Assembly (NCBI GenBank): GCA_937967505.1
Contig: CALCJM010000060.1
Span: forward strand, 1 to 64,000
From: an uncultured Pirellulaceae bacterium
Lineage (GTDB): Bacteria > Planctomycetota > Planctomycetia > Pirellulales > Pirellulaceae
Length of the DNA stretch: 64,000 nucleotides
Direction of reading: 5' to 3'
Below, in pieces: positions 17,669 through 27,283 of this stretch. The position numbers were made by a program, and so were the translations under genes. Each line of letters opens with the position of its first letter. The stretch's first letter is position 1. The notes beneath the pieces were generated by a model. The model searched no databases. It was not told the DNA's origin and saw only the letters and a program-made list of their open reading frames with translations.

Positions 17669-18219
17669 GAAAGAATGATGTCAACAAACGCCTTGGTTAC
17701 ACTCTACTGGAGTGCCTGATCATGATTTCCATGTTGACCGCATTGATGACGATCGCGCTTTCATGGATTCACATTTCGATGAAATTCAGCAAAACGATCA
17801 AGCAACGGGCGACGATCCACCGTCAATTGGCGCGGCTTTCACGTGAGTTGCGATCGAATATTACAGACGCCGATCGTTTTCAGATTGATGGCGAAACATT
17901 ATCGCTAACCGACGGTGCGACAAATACGACGTACACCATCTCCGCTGGGGCGATTGAACGCAAGCGGCGGATGGCACCGGTTGGCGATGAAACGGTCGTC
18001 AATATAGAGGCCTTTCAAATCGGCAGTGATGTCGATGCGAAATGGAGTACGGGAACCGTCTCCGGACAGCCGGACTGGGTCGAGTTGACGATCAGGCAGC
18101 GCCCCGTTACGACCGTCTCCCGGGATGCATCCAAAAAGTTCGTCAACTCTGTTGGCAGCTTGGAGACTCCCAAGCTGGAACTTCATCTGCGAGCCTCGTC
18201 ACGAAAGGCCTCCAAATGA
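17665..18219 (+). CDS. Minor pseudopilin-like protein 2 (GspJ-like)
   Basis: A 184-residue protein with leader Lys-Arg-Leu-Gly-Tyr-Thr-Leu-Leu-Glu-Cys-Leu-Ile-Met-Ile, i.e. Gly at the prepilin peptidase site and Glu at +5, then a 20-residue hydrophobic helix. The globular part is beta-rich (Thr-Tyr-Thr-Ile-Ser-Ala-Gly-Ala-Ile-Glu-Arg-Lys-Arg), resembling GspJ/PilW. The start overlaps the previous stop (ATGA at 17665-17668). The upstream extension of the frame is a shadow of pseudopilin 1. Confidence 0.78.
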   Translation: MRKNDVNKRLGYTLLECLIMISMLTALMTIALSWIHISMKFSKTIKQRATIHRQLARLSRELRSNITDADRFQIDGETLSLTDGATNTTYTISAGAIERKRRMAPVGDETVVNIEAFQIGSDVDAKWSTGTVSGQPDWVELTIRQRPVTTVSRDASKKFVNSVGSLETPKLELHLRASSRKASK

Positions 18220-18653
18220 CCAAACAACACTCTGCGTTTCGCCCCGTGAAAACTGGCCGAGGTTTATCTGGCATGAGGGAGGAGCGCGTCGGCGCGCTGC
18301 TGTTTGCAGTGCTGGTTTGCATTGGTGTTACATTGGCCCTGATGTTGGCAGCATTACAAACCAGCCTTAACCAGCGGCGGCAGCTGTCGCGCGAGTTACA
18401 GATGGAACAGACGCGCTTACTGCTCAATGCCGCGATACGATCCGAGGCGGTTGAAGACTGGCGCAAGTCCTTGGCGAATACCGACGCACCTGATCCTTTG
18501 GAAATCACCGTCCGGTTGCCGATTGGCAAGCAGGCCACCGTTACCGCCGTGAAACCCGACGAGACCAACGTTACACTGATGGCGATGATTGGCGATGTTG
18601 AAAATCCAATTTCGCAAACACGCCGCTCCGGGTTGTTAAAGCAGGAAGATTGA
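18216..18653 (+). CDS. Small membrane-anchored pilus-system protein (GspK/PilX position)
   Basis: A 145-residue protein with a basic N-terminus, one hydrophobic helix (Ala-Leu-Leu-Phe-Ala-Val-Leu-Val-Cys-Ile-Gly-Val-Thr-Leu-Ala-Leu, residues about 27-46) and a helical then beta-rich extracytoplasmic part. The start is an ATGA overlap at 18216. The hydrophobic helix begins Arg-Val-Gly-Ala-Leu, similar to GspK/PilX leaders, but the +5 Glu is missing, as in GspK. It is the last gene of the overlapping block; the DUF1559 gene follows 45 bases later. Confidence 0.68.
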   Translation: MTKQHSAFRPVKTGRGLSGMREERVGALLFAVLVCIGVTLALMLAALQTSLNQRRQLSRELQMEQTRLLLNAAIRSEAVEDWRKSLANTDAPDPLEITVRLPIGKQATVTAVKPDETNVTLMAMIGDVENPISQTRRSGLLKQED

Positions 18654-18698
18654 ATCGTAGCGTTTGAACAATATTCAAAACTGAAAACGAGACCATTG

Positions 18699-19697
18699 AT
18701 GAATACAAAAATGACGCCTGACAAAAACCTTCCCCGTTGTCAGTACCGCCGCGCGTTTACGCTTGTCGAACTCCTTGTCGTAATCGCCATCATTGGCATC
18801 TTGATCGGGATGCTGCTGCCGGCGGTCCAACAGGTCCGTGAGGCAGCGCGTCGGTCTGAGTGCCTGAATAATATCGCACAACTTGGCTTGGCCGCGCATA
18901 ACTACGAGTTCTCGAATGAGCGTTTTCCCGAGGGCGTGGTGGATAGCGGTAAGGGGCCCATCCTGTCCACACCCAGTGGGCAGCATATCAGCCTGTTTGT
19001 GCAACTGCTGCCGTTTCTTGAGCAGCGCGGGATGGCCGACCGATTCGATGTCAAGGCCGGCACTTACGCACCGGTAAACGGACCGGTGCGGGAACTTAAT
19101 CTGCCAATGCTGATTTGCCCATCGCAGGGATCAAAAGAGTGCCTTTTAGCAACCAATTTTGCGGCGGCGGGCGGTGGCATTGGAGGGGCAGACAGCCCAA
19201 CCATGGACGATTCCATGGCAAACGGATTTAGCATGACCGATCCGGCTGGCCAAGGCACCGATACGGTCGCAATCAGTAGCTATGCCGGCTGCCAGCACGG
19301 AAGTGAGACTCCCATCGACAGCGACAACAACGGTCTGTTCTTTTTAAATAGCCGAATCGGTTTCGAGGACATCTACGACGGCAGTAGCAATACGGTCCTG
19401 TTCGGCGAATACATCTCCGATGAGAACTGGAATCTGGGATGGGCCTCCGGAACACGCGCGACACTGCGAAACATGAGCACTATTGAAGATTTTAATTCCG
19501 TCTTCTCGACCATCCAGACTGGAGTGGCACCGAAACCAGACTTCGTCGGTGGATTCAGCAGCCCGCACCCTGGAACGTCCTCGTTCTGTATGGCTGACGG
19601 TTCCGTTCGTTCGCTCAGTTTGACTCTTGACCCCAAGATCTGCGAAAATATCGGCAACCGGGAGGACGGCGAGATGATGGGCGATTGGGATTATTGA
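18699..19697 (+). CDS. DUF1559 pseudopilin-like protein (H-X9-DG type) 1
   Basis: A 332-residue protein with a type IV pilin leader (Ala-Phe-Thr-Leu-Val-Glu-Leu-Leu-Val-Val-Ile-Ala) and the planctomycete DUF1559 continuation Gln-Val-Arg-Glu-Ala-Ala-Arg-Arg. Pro-Phe-Leu-Glu-Gln near residue 106 and a C-terminal His-Pro-Gly-X-Ser...Ala-Asp-Gly-Ser motif complete the family pattern. Such proteins are expected to be processed by prepilin peptidase and exported as surface or pseudopilus subunits. Its position directly behind three GspF-like proteins and three minor pseudopilins suggests it is the major subunit of that system. The ATG at 18699 is preferred over a TTG three bases earlier. Confidence 0.92.
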   Translation: MNTKMTPDKNLPRCQYRRAFTLVELLVVIAIIGILIGMLLPAVQQVREAARRSECLNNIAQLGLAAHNYEFSNERFPEGVVDSGKGPILSTPSGQHISLFVQLLPFLEQRGMADRFDVKAGTYAPVNGPVRELNLPMLICPSQGSKECLLATNFAAAGGGIGGADSPTMDDSMANGFSMTDPAGQGTDTVAISSYAGCQHGSETPIDSDNNGLFFLNSRIGFEDIYDGSSNTVLFGEYISDENWNLGWASGTRATLRNMSTIEDFNSVFSTIQTGVAPKPDFVGGFSSPHPGTSSFCMADGSVRSLSLTLDPKICENIGNREDGEMMGDWDY

Positions 19698-19763
19698 GTA
19701 ACGCATTCGGGCATGCAGACGATCCGTTTTTTGGAACAACTTACTTTTGCAGGCGAGCCGATT

Positions 19764-19868
19764 AGGCGATTGGCAGTTGAAAGTTTACCGTTGGCGATGC
19801 TGCCAGCTTCGCTCCGACGCTCTCAGCGTCGCCAACCGATGGTAAATTCCTATACTGCCAGACCAGTC
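19764..19868. repeat. Palindromic repeat family B, copy 2
   Basis: It begins AGGCGATTGGCAGTTGAAAG, continues through a self-complementary core (GTTGGCGATGCTGCCAGC and its inverse) and ends with TACTGCCAGACC. It follows the pseudopilin operon and may act as a transcript 3' structure. Confidence 0.8.
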
Positions 19869-19937
19869 GTCTTACGGAAGCAACAGACATAAGCCCCTCT
19901 TTTTTAACCAAACCGCTGATCGTACGAAAGACAATCG

Positions 19938-20771
19938 TTGGAATCCGTGAGCGACCACAATTTGAATTTAATTGAACAGCCTCGGGATTCGCCTGTGACC
20001 ACTGTCCCGATCGATGTCGCCTGGCGAGAAATGAAAACTTCCGACGCGTATTGGTCAGGTTACCCGGGGATGTTGATTGGCGGATTCGTATTTTTCCAGA
20101 TGTTTTTTCTGGTGCTTTCGGTGGCGTTTTTTGGCCCGGTCAGCATTTTGATTCTTTTTGGAGGAACCGGATGTGGGCTTGCGGTGGTAGGGATCATCGG
20201 CGCTGTAGTATTTTCGTTGGTGCGTGTGATGAATGCCTCGATGAAGTTTCCGATCCCGTCGCGCTGGGCGGTCGTGCTGGCCGCGTCGCTGACTGGGCTG
20301 TGCATTTCTGTTTTGTTCCTGTTGTTCCTGCTGACGGGGACACCGCTATCGTTCGCCAAGCTTCAACTGGAATCGTCCATGGTCGGCCCTGTTTTTCTAA
20401 CGGCTTTTCTGCAAGCAGGTGCGTGGCTGGGAGCGGATTTGGAAATCCGAAGATTTGGGCAGCGCGCTGTAGTAAGTGACTCCGACATAGCTGCCACCGG
20501 CAATCAGCGCCGGTTTGGCATTGCCCAGTTGATGATGGGAACGTTTTGGCTGGCAGGGACGCTGGGGATTTTGGGTTCGATCAGCCGCATGAGCAATTTA
20601 GACAAAGACGGCCTCTTCGTTTTGGCTGGTGCCTTTTCTGCGGCGTTTTTGTCGTTGAGCTGTGCCGCGGTTCTGGTTGGCCTGACCAAGACGTTACGCG
20701 CCCTTCAGAAGGCGGTCTTTAGAGGGCTGCAGTGGTTACGCAACATGCTGTTTCATCACAGTCGAAAGTAG
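19938..20771 (+). CDS. Multi-pass membrane protein, unknown function
   Basis: A 277-residue protein with about six hydrophobic segments: two paired segments between residues 44-95, one at 108-133, one near 148-165, one at 198-214 and one at 224-249. No catalytic motif or known family is recognised. The start is uncertain: TTG at 19938 or GTG at 19947; no suitable ATG occurs near. The next gene is convergent. Confidence 0.6.
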   Translation: MESVSDHNLNLIEQPRDSPVTTVPIDVAWREMKTSDAYWSGYPGMLIGGFVFFQMFFLVLSVAFFGPVSILILFGGTGCGLAVVGIIGAVVFSLVRVMNASMKFPIPSRWAVVLAASLTGLCISVLFLLFLLTGTPLSFAKLQLESSMVGPVFLTAFLQAGAWLGADLEIRRFGQRAVVSDSDIAATGNQRRFGIAQLMMGTFWLAGTLGILGSISRMSNLDKDGLFVLAGAFSAAFLSLSCAAVLVGLTKTLRALQKAVFRGLQWLRNMLFHHSRK

Positions 20772-20823
20772 CCCCTACCGCCAGTGACAAACTGCAAATT
20801 ACCGCTGCTATCTGCTCGGAATT

Positions 20824-22332
20824 CTAGCCGATCATCTGTTCAACGATCTCGCCGTGAACGTCGGTCAAACGGAACCGTCGCCCCTGATACTTGAATGTCA
20901 AACGTTCGTGATCGATTCCCAACTGCTTTAATAAGGTCGCGTTGAAATCGTGCACGTGCACCGGGTCTTCAATAATGTTGTAGCCAAATGGATCCGTGCT
21001 GCCGATCACACCCGGTTTGACGCCGCCGCCTGCCACCCAAGACGTAAAACAGCGCGGGTGATGGTCGCGTCCGTAGTTTCCGTTGGTCATCACGCCCTGG
21101 CAATAGGAAGTACGTCCAAACTCGCCACCAAAAATCACCAGCGTATCGTCCAACATTCCCAGCCGCTTGAGATCCTTGACCAGCGCCGCGGATCCCTGAT
21201 CGACATCTTTCGCTTGGCCCACGATGCCCTTGGGGAGATTTGCGTGATGGTCCCAATCCTGATGATACAGCTGAATAAATCGCACACCTTTTTGCGCTAG
21301 GCGACGTGCCAGCAAACAGTTGGCCGCGTACGTCCCGGGTTTCCGCGCGTCCTCTCCGTACAGCTCAAATGTTTCGGCTGGTTCATCGGAGATGTCGGTT
21401 ACTTCCGGAACGCTGGTTTGCATGCGGTACGCCATTTCATATTGAGCGATGCGCGACTCGATTTCCGGATCAAGTTCTTTTTCAAACTGGTGTTGATTCA
21501 GGTGCTTGATTTTTTCCAGTTGAGCCCTGCGGCGCGAGCGGCAGACACCGTCGGGGTTGGAAAGGTAGAACACGGCGTCTTTCCCGGATCGGAACCGGAC
21601 CCCCTGATAGCGCGAATCCAGAAACCCTGATCCCCACAGACGCGAGTACAAAGGTTGTCCGCCTTTGCCCGCGGTCGCCAGCACCACAAATGCCGGCAGG
21701 TTTTCGTTTTCCGATCCCAATCCGTATGACAGCCACGATCCAAAGGACGGACGACCGGCGATTTGCGAACCTGTCTGGAACATCGTGATCGCCGGGTCGT
21801 GATTAATCGCTTCGGTGTGCAATGAGCGAATAAAGCACAGGTCGTCCACGATGTCACGGTGATAGGGTAACAGCTCGCTCAGCCACGCCCGGTTTTCGCC
21901 GTATTGCTTGAACTTGAATTTGGAACCTGCCAACGGCAACCCGGTCTGGTTGGACGACATGCCGGTCAAACGTTGTTCGCCGCGCACCGATGGCGGAAGC
22001 TCTTCTCCATGCCTCTTGTTCAGCAGCGGTTTGTAGTCGAACAGGTCATGCTGTGCCGGGCCGCCGGACTGAAACAGGTAGATCACGCGTTTTGCTTTGG
22101 GAGGAAAATGAGGCACCCCCTCCAGCCCGCCAAACCGCGCGGCCGGCTGGACGTTTTCGGCTCCGTTGGCTTCGTCGGCTGGACCATTGGCCTTCACCGA
22201 CGCCCCCAACAACGAAGACAACGCCATTGCACCAACGCCAGCGGCACTGGTTTTGAAGAAGTGCCGTCGGTTGGTGCGCAGGAGCGCATTTAATTGCTGC
22301 CGCGTTGGATTATTGTTGTTGAAAATATCCAT
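20824..22332 (-). CDS. DUF1501 protein (sulfatase-like, Tat-exported)
   Basis: A 502-residue protein of the DUF1501 family, related to the alkaline phosphatase/sulfatase fold and extremely common in planctomycetes. It has a twin-arginine leader ([12 protein letters not shown]). Later come [15 protein letters not shown], the family start, and Gly-Gly-Glu-Phe-Gly-Arg-Thr followed by Gly-Arg-Asp-His-His-Pro near the C-terminus, which contain predicted metal-site residues. DUF1501 genes almost always pair with a DUF1549/DUF1553 cytochrome gene, as here (148 bases upstream on the same strand). The ATG at 22332 is chosen over 22356 because the leader starts there. Confidence 0.93.
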   Translation of the reverse strand: MDIFNNNNPTRQQLNALLRTNRRHFFKTSAAGVGAMALSSLLGASVKANGPADEANGAENVQPAARFGGLEGVPHFPPKAKRVIYLFQSGGPAQHDLFDYKPLLNKRHGEELPPSVRGEQRLTGMSSNQTGLPLAGSKFKFKQYGENRAWLSELLPYHRDIVDDLCFIRSLHTEAINHDPAITMFQTGSQIAGRPSFGSWLSYGLGSENENLPAFVVLATAGKGGQPLYSRLWGSGFLDSRYQGVRFRSGKDAVFYLSNPDGVCRSRRRAQLEKIKHLNQHQFEKELDPEIESRIAQYEMAYRMQTSVPEVTDISDEPAETFELYGEDARKPGTYAANCLLARRLAQKGVRFIQLYHQDWDHHANLPKGIVGQAKDVDQGSAALVKDLKRLGMLDDTLVIFGGEFGRTSYCQGVMTNGNYGRDHHPRCFTSWVAGGGVKPGVIGSTDPFGYNIIEDPVHVHDFNATLLKQLGIDHERLTFKYQGRRFRLTDVHGEIVEQMIG

Positions 22333-22480
22333 GTTGGTTTCCTGAAGGTTGTACAAGTATCTTATTTACCGAACGTTTTGCCCGATCGCTCTGTTGCCGC
22401 AAGGTAGCGATTGCAATGTTTAAAGCAGGTTAATCGCAATCGACAATCGCAATCGGCACGCCTGGATGACATGGTCCGAA

Positions 22481-25400
22481 CTAGCGTTTGGTGAAGGTCG
22501 CGTCCAGATTCATGATGGCTTGAATCGTCGTCGTCATCGCTGCCAGATCGATTTTGTCGATTGCTTCGTCCGCCTCCGATTCACCCAGTTTCAACAGCGC
22601 GGACGCCTCCTCCGGTTTCTGTGCGTAGTATTTGCGTTCTTCTTTCAACAACTCCAGTAGCGTTTGGGTCTCCAGTTCATCCGGCTGGCGTCCGGCCAGC
22701 CGCACGAATGCGGTCTGTAATTGCCGTTGTTCTTCAGCGTTTTCCATCGTCAGCACCGTTTGTGCCAGATGACGTGCCGCTTCGACGTATTGGACATCGT
22801 TCAACAGCACCAGTGCCTGCAGCGGTGTGTTGGTGCGCGAGCGCGCGATCGTACATACCTCTCGGCTGGAGGTGTCAAATGCCATCATGTTGGGCAGTGG
22901 CGCTGTGCGTTTCCAGACACTGTATAACGAACGCCGGTATAGCGATTTCCCCACCGACTGTTTCCACGCCGGCGACATCGAATTGGACTCCTTCCACAGG
23001 TCACCTCCCGGCTGGTATGGCGAAACCGGAGGCCCACCCGCGGCGCGATTCATCAACCCTGACGCGGCCAACATCAGATCCCGAATCTGCTCGGCCCCCA
23101 ACCGGTACGCCGGCCCCCGTCCCAACAGCCGGTTCTCGGGGTCTTTGGCAACTGCCGCGCGCGATGCGGCCGAATCCTGACGGTAGGTCGATGACAGCAC
23201 GACATGCTTGCAAAACCGTTTGACATCCCAGCCATTGTCAACAAAGTCCACCGCCAGATAGTCCAGCAACTCCGGATGCGTCGGCAGTTCGCCCTGGAGT
23301 CCGAAATTTTCCGGAGTTCGAACCAGGCCGTCGCCAAAAAAGTTTGCCCACAAACGGTTTACGATGACGCGTCCGGTTAACGGGTTTTTCCGGTCAACGG
23401 TCCACTGTGCCAGTGCCACCCGATCAGCCTGCTGTCCGTCGGCAACCTTCAGTGGCGGACCGATACGACCGGGCGTCTCGCGCGCGACAAGAGTTTCATC
23501 AGAAGTTTCTGCATCGTAGGCACCTCGCGCCAACACGTGTGCCGGACGTGGCGTTTCAGTTTCTTCCATGACAGGAATTTCATTCATTGCCTCTTCGGCC
23601 ATTACAAATGCCTCGACGGCTGCGAGCAACTCTTTCCGTGCGGCAAGTGCTTCGCCGTCTACGGTTGACGCGATATAGTCGGCGTCAACGTCCAACGGTT
23701 CGCCGGTAACCAGAAAATCAATCTCGACTTGGGTCAGAACGCGTGAGAACAACCGCACATCGGCAATCAAACCACCAGCCAGCCCCCGGTCACGAAAGCG
23801 CTCTCCCACGACAAAGTCGCCCCCATGATCGACCTTGACGTTTGCACTTTTGACTTTGTAATCGCGTACAACTCGGGTCGGCAATTCCTTCCCGTTGAGA
23901 AACAACTTTAACCCAGTGGCTTTTGACAATCCGTCCCACGTTGCCACCAGCAAATGCCATTGATCTTTCGGAATGGGATCGATCGTGCGCACGCCCATCG
24001 CGTTACCCGGCCAGACGCGATACATGCGTGATTCGAGGTATCCGTCTGCGATGGTCAGATCCCAACCGTTGTATCCCGCGTCCGTGCCGCGCGTATGGTG
24101 AGCGATCACGCTGCGGTCGGCGATGCGCCGGGTTTCCCGCAGATTAAAAGCAACCGAAAAAGGCGTCCAACGATCAAACGGAGTGATGTTTTTCGCCGTT
24201 ATTCCGATCTCACCATCGAGCGCCATAGCCTTTCGATCTCCCTCGAATGGCTCCGGACGCGGCGCGGGACACTCGCTCGCATCGACCAACTCGCGCTCTT
24301 TCGCCCAATTCCGGTCGCTGGTGGAGGGATGATAGATTTTCTTGTCTTTTTTATCGAATGGTTTGTCAAAATCCAGCATCAAGATCTGGTCGGCCAGCGT
24401 CTTGCGTTTTGCTTCCTCTTCTGCCTGCTGTTGATAGTCGCCGGCAGAAAACCTCTCTGCGACCTTGGCTTTTGATGACTCCCACTTCTCCGTGGCCCGG
24501 GCAATATTGCTTCTGGCATCTTCCAGCGTCTGTGCCTGTTCGGCCGTTGGCAGCAGCAAGGTTGGAGAAGGAACTTTTGCCGTTCGGTCATACAGCCCGT
24601 TTTCGTCGATCGAATTAAAGAACGCCGACAGCGCATAATAGTCACGCATACTGACCGGATCGTATTTGTGATCGTGACATCGACAGCATTCAAAGGTCAG
24701 CCCCAATACGGCCGACCCGTAAGTGTGAACGCGATCGGCCACATTCTCCAACCGCCACTCTTCAAAAATGGCACCGCCTTCGTTGTTCAGGCGGTGGATC
24801 CGGTTGAAGGCCGTTGCGAGTTTCTGTTCAGTGGTCGGTTGTTCGAGCAAATCGCCTGCCAACTGCCAAGTGAGAAACTTGTCGTACGGCAAATTGTCGT
24901 TGAAAGCTTTGACCACCCAGTCGCGGTAGGGCCACTGCGTGTTCAATTTGTCTGATTGGTAACCGTAGGAATCCGCATAACGCGCCGCATCCAGCCACGC
25001 GACGGCCATGTGCTGGCCGTAATCGGAGGAGCCCAACAGGCGATCGGCGTGAGACGCATAAATGGTTTCTCTGGCTTCAGCAGAGGTTGCCGCTGCGAGT
25101 TGTTTTTGAAAACTGGCAATATCTGTTTCGGTGGGGGGCAATCCCGTCAGGTCAAATGATGCACGCCGAAGCCATCGCAGTGGCGACGCGGCATTGGTTG
25201 GCTTCATTGTTTCCTGATCAAGCCGATGCATCACGAACCGGTCAAGTGGTTGGTGCGGCCACGATTCGTCGCTGACCGGGGGGGCGGATACGGCGTTAGG
25301 CAATGTGACGAATGCCCAATGCTGCTCATAATGGGCACCCCCGTCCACCCATCGTTCCAGCAACACTTTTTCCTGCTCATCAAGCGAAAGATGGGATTCG

Positions 25401-25690
25401 GGTTTCGGCATCACGTAGTCGGGATCGTCGCTGAGAATACGGTCGAGGAAATCTCCCGATTCGATCGAATCCCGCGCCTCTTCCTCAATATCGAATCGCA
25501 GATCGGCCGCGCGGTTCTCGTCATCCGGGCCGTGGCAAAAGTAACACTTGTCAGAGAGGATCGGCCGGATATCCCGGTTGAAATCGATTGCCTTTTCCTG
25601 GCAAACGCCATCGCCTGCGGCAATCAGTGTTAACAGGATTGTCGTAAAGAAAATGACAAACGGACTGCGAGCGTCAGAAACATTTTTCAT
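22481..25690 (-). CDS. DUF1549/DUF1553 protein with cytochrome c and LamG-like domains
   Basis: A 1069-residue secreted protein. A signal peptide (to about residue 30) is followed by a planctomycete cytochrome c domain with a single heme site Cys-Tyr-Phe-Cys-His (49-53). DUF1549 follows (Trp-Leu-Asp-Ala-Ala-Arg-Tyr-Ala-Asp-Ser). A LamG/concanavalin-like domain fills the middle (about 430-670), with Asp-Gln-Trp-His-Leu-Leu-Val-Ala-Thr-Trp-Asp-Gly and Leu-Phe-Leu-Asn-Gly-Lys-Glu-Leu. DUF1553 makes up the C-terminal third (Asn-Pro-Leu-Thr-Gly-Arg-Val-Ile-Val-Asn-Arg-Leu-Trp). With the DUF1501 partner it forms the standard PSD1-type module, thought to act on complex polysaccharides outside the cytoplasmic membrane; the actual reaction is unknown. 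Confidence 0.93.
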   Translation of the reverse strand: MKNVSDARSPFVIFFTTILLTLIAAGDGVCQEKAIDFNRDIRPILSDKCYFCHGPDDENRAADLRFDIEEEARDSIESGDFLDRILSDDPDYVMPKPESHLSLDEQEKVLLERWVDGGAHYEQHWAFVTLPNAVSAPPVSDESWPHQPLDRFVMHRLDQETMKPTNAASPLRWLRRASFDLTGLPPTETDIASFQKQLAAATSAEARETIYASHADRLLGSSDYGQHMAVAWLDAARYADSYGYQSDKLNTQWPYRDWVVKAFNDNLPYDKFLTWQLAGDLLEQPTTEQKLATAFNRIHRLNNEGGAIFEEWRLENVADRVHTYGSAVLGLTFECCRCHDHKYDPVSMRDYYALSAFFNSIDENGLYDRTAKVPSPTLLLPTAEQAQTLEDARSNIARATEKWESSKAKVAERFSAGDYQQQAEEEAKRKTLADQILMLDFDKPFDKKDKKIYHPSTSDRNWAKERELVDASECPAPRPEPFEGDRKAMALDGEIGITAKNITPFDRWTPFSVAFNLRETRRIADRSVIAHHTRGTDAGYNGWDLTIADGYLESRMYRVWPGNAMGVRTIDPIPKDQWHLLVATWDGLSKATGLKLFLNGKELPTRVVRDYKVKSANVKVDHGGDFVVGERFRDRGLAGGLIADVRLFSRVLTQVEIDFLVTGEPLDVDADYIASTVDGEALAARKELLAAVEAFVMAEEAMNEIPVMEETETPRPAHVLARGAYDAETSDETLVARETPGRIGPPLKVADGQQADRVALAQWTVDRKNPLTGRVIVNRLWANFFGDGLVRTPENFGLQGELPTHPELLDYLAVDFVDNGWDVKRFCKHVVLSSTYRQDSAASRAAVAKDPENRLLGRGPAYRLGAEQIRDLMLAASGLMNRAAGGPPVSPYQPGGDLWKESNSMSPAWKQSVGKSLYRRSLYSVWKRTAPLPNMMAFDTSSREVCTIARSRTNTPLQALVLLNDVQYVEAARHLAQTVLTMENAEEQRQLQTAFVRLAGRQPDELETQTLLELLKEERKYYAQKPEEASALLKLGESEADEAIDKIDLAAMTTTIQAIMNLDATFTKR

Positions 25691-25790
25691 GGCAAATTAA
25701 GCATCTTCCCGGCAGAGAGCAACGAGTGATGGAGGCTGGTAAATATTATTACGGTCCAGATTCGAAATGGCAAAATCATGGCGATGAAAG

Positions 25791-26828
25791 TTGAGTCGTG
25801 AAATCTTAACGAGATTTATCTCAACAAAGGCCGTGTCAGGACAATGTGACCATTTTTCATCGCAGCTGCATTTTACCCACTACCCGTATCGTCATTCCAC
25901 GCTAATCTTAACCAAGTTTCTCCAATTATTGTCAAATCCCAATGGAAGAAGCGGCTTGAGAGCAAAATATGAGCATGTTGATCTGGCTGATCGTGCTTCG
26001 CTGGTGATGTTGGACCTGAGCTTGCCCGTCTTCGACAAAACGTGGCATTTCCATCCGGAAGTCGAGCTGACCTACATTATTAAGGGGCGCGGCGAGCGTT
26101 TTGTCGGTGCCAGTATCGAGCCATTTGAGCCCGGCGATCTGGTGTTGTTGGGCAAGAACACGCCTCATTACTGGAGTTCCGAAGTGCGCTGCGATGAACC
26201 GGCGCAGAACCATCGTAAACCACAACCGGATCAGGCGCAGGCGACGGTATTCCAGTTTCCGGAAACGATCATCGATTCCTACGTCGAACTGGAGTTTGTG
26301 CAAAAACTGCTGAAAGTGCACTCGATTGGTGGATTGAAGTTCGATGCCGATGATCAAATAGTACGGGCGATTAATCATGTCAAAAGCAAAACAGCGGGGT
26401 TTCGGTTACTGGCATTGTTAGAACTGTTAACACTACTTGGCAGCCGCGCTTACAAGCGCCTTTCGTTGATGGCAACTGATGCCTCGATCGACATCAAGGC
26501 TAACCATCGCATCAGTCGTGCCACCGAGTACGTGCATCGCAATCTTGGCAATCCGGATCTGTCACTTCCTGAAGTGGCCAAAGCGGGCGGGATGAGTCCA
26601 TCGGCGTTCAGCCGCTATTTTCACCGCGTCACCGGAAAAACGCTTAACCGATTCATTGCAGCCAGACGAATCGAGGTCGCCAGTAAATTATTGGCTGAGA
26701 CGCAGCGGTCAATCACGGAGATTGCGCTGGAGGCCGGTTTTGGTTCCCTGTCATCCTTCAATCGACAGTTTAAGCGATTGCAAAACATCTCTCCGCGGGC
26801 CTTCCGGGACAAACATCGGAAGAAGTAG
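25791..26828 (+). CDS. AraC-family transcriptional regulator with cupin sensor
   Basis: The frame gives 345 residues from a TTG at 25791; typical relatives are about 290 residues, so the true start could be 40-50 codons later, near the sequence Gly-Leu-Arg-Ala-Lys-Tyr-Glu-His-Val. A cupin-like ligand-binding domain (Trp-His-Phe-His-Pro-Glu-Val-Glu-Leu, then Phe-Glu-Pro-Gly-Asp-Leu-Val-Leu-Leu) precedes a double helix-turn-helix. The HTH has Leu-Pro-Glu-Val-Ala-Lys-Ala-Gly-Gly-Met-Ser-Pro-Ser-Ala-Phe-Ser-Arg and the AraC signature Ile-Ala-Leu-Glu-Ala-Gly-Phe-Gly. Divergent to the DUF1553 gene, so regulation of that module by a sugar-type ligand is possible. Confidence 0.9.
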   Translation: MSREILTRFISTKAVSGQCDHFSSQLHFTHYPYRHSTLILTKFLQLLSNPNGRSGLRAKYEHVDLADRASLVMLDLSLPVFDKTWHFHPEVELTYIIKGRGERFVGASIEPFEPGDLVLLGKNTPHYWSSEVRCDEPAQNHRKPQPDQAQATVFQFPETIIDSYVELEFVQKLLKVHSIGGLKFDADDQIVRAINHVKSKTAGFRLLALLELLTLLGSRAYKRLSLMATDASIDIKANHRISRATEYVHRNLGNPDLSLPEVAKAGGMSPSAFSRYFHRVTGKTLNRFIAARRIEVASKLLAETQRSITEIALEAGFGSLSSFNRQFKRLQNISPRAFRDKHRKK

Positions 26829-27283
26829 AAGCACCAGAGAATTTTACTCCCCGACCCATTCAGCAGATCGCCAGAAAAAAATGATGAATGTACATCGCCC
26901 GGCGACCCCCGGGTCGCGCTAGCGCGATCTGGATCAGACCGATTGTGGCAGGTAGGTTTTCACTTTGCCACCGATTGTCAACGCTGCAAAATCACCTATC
27001 ATCCAGACCTCCGGGAAATTGGTTGGATTTAATACGTTTCGCCCTCGCACTTAACGGCCCCCTAAAGCACATTGAACGCCAACAATGCAGCTTTGGCACC
27101 CTTGGGGAAATCAGCCCCTCCAACCTTATCCAGACTCACATTTTCGCACTCTTTCCCGGAGTTTTTGCGAATTTGAGTCTGTGAAAATTTTCACGAAGTC
27201 GATATCATTAGTCACGAGCTCGGTTAAGTAGTGGTGCTGCGTACCCGTGTCAGAGTCTTCATCTTCATAATGAATAAATCCAT
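26829..27283. promoter_or_regulatory. nqr upstream region with stem-loop and palindrome
   Basis: This 455-base stretch has no supported gene. A stem-loop at 27131-27181 has outer arms CAGACTCA / TGAGTCTG and inner CGCA / TGCG. It is followed directly by the perfect palindrome GTGAAAATTTTCAC at 27181-27194, about 90 bases before nqrA. A short GC-rich dyad (GCGACCC / GGGTCGC) lies at 26902-26918. These could be an attenuator or terminator and an operator for the nqr operon; none is tested. Confidence 0.45.

Noticed and set aside
22561-23223. Plus-strand open frame of 220 codons
   Set aside because: Pro/Arg/Ser-rich composition and full overlap with the DUF1553 coding sequence mark it as a shadow.
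26902-26918. GC-rich hairpin (GCGACCC / GGGTCGC) after the AraC gene
   Set aside because: It has a two-base loop and no T-run, so a terminator call is not supported; noted only within the intergenic entry.
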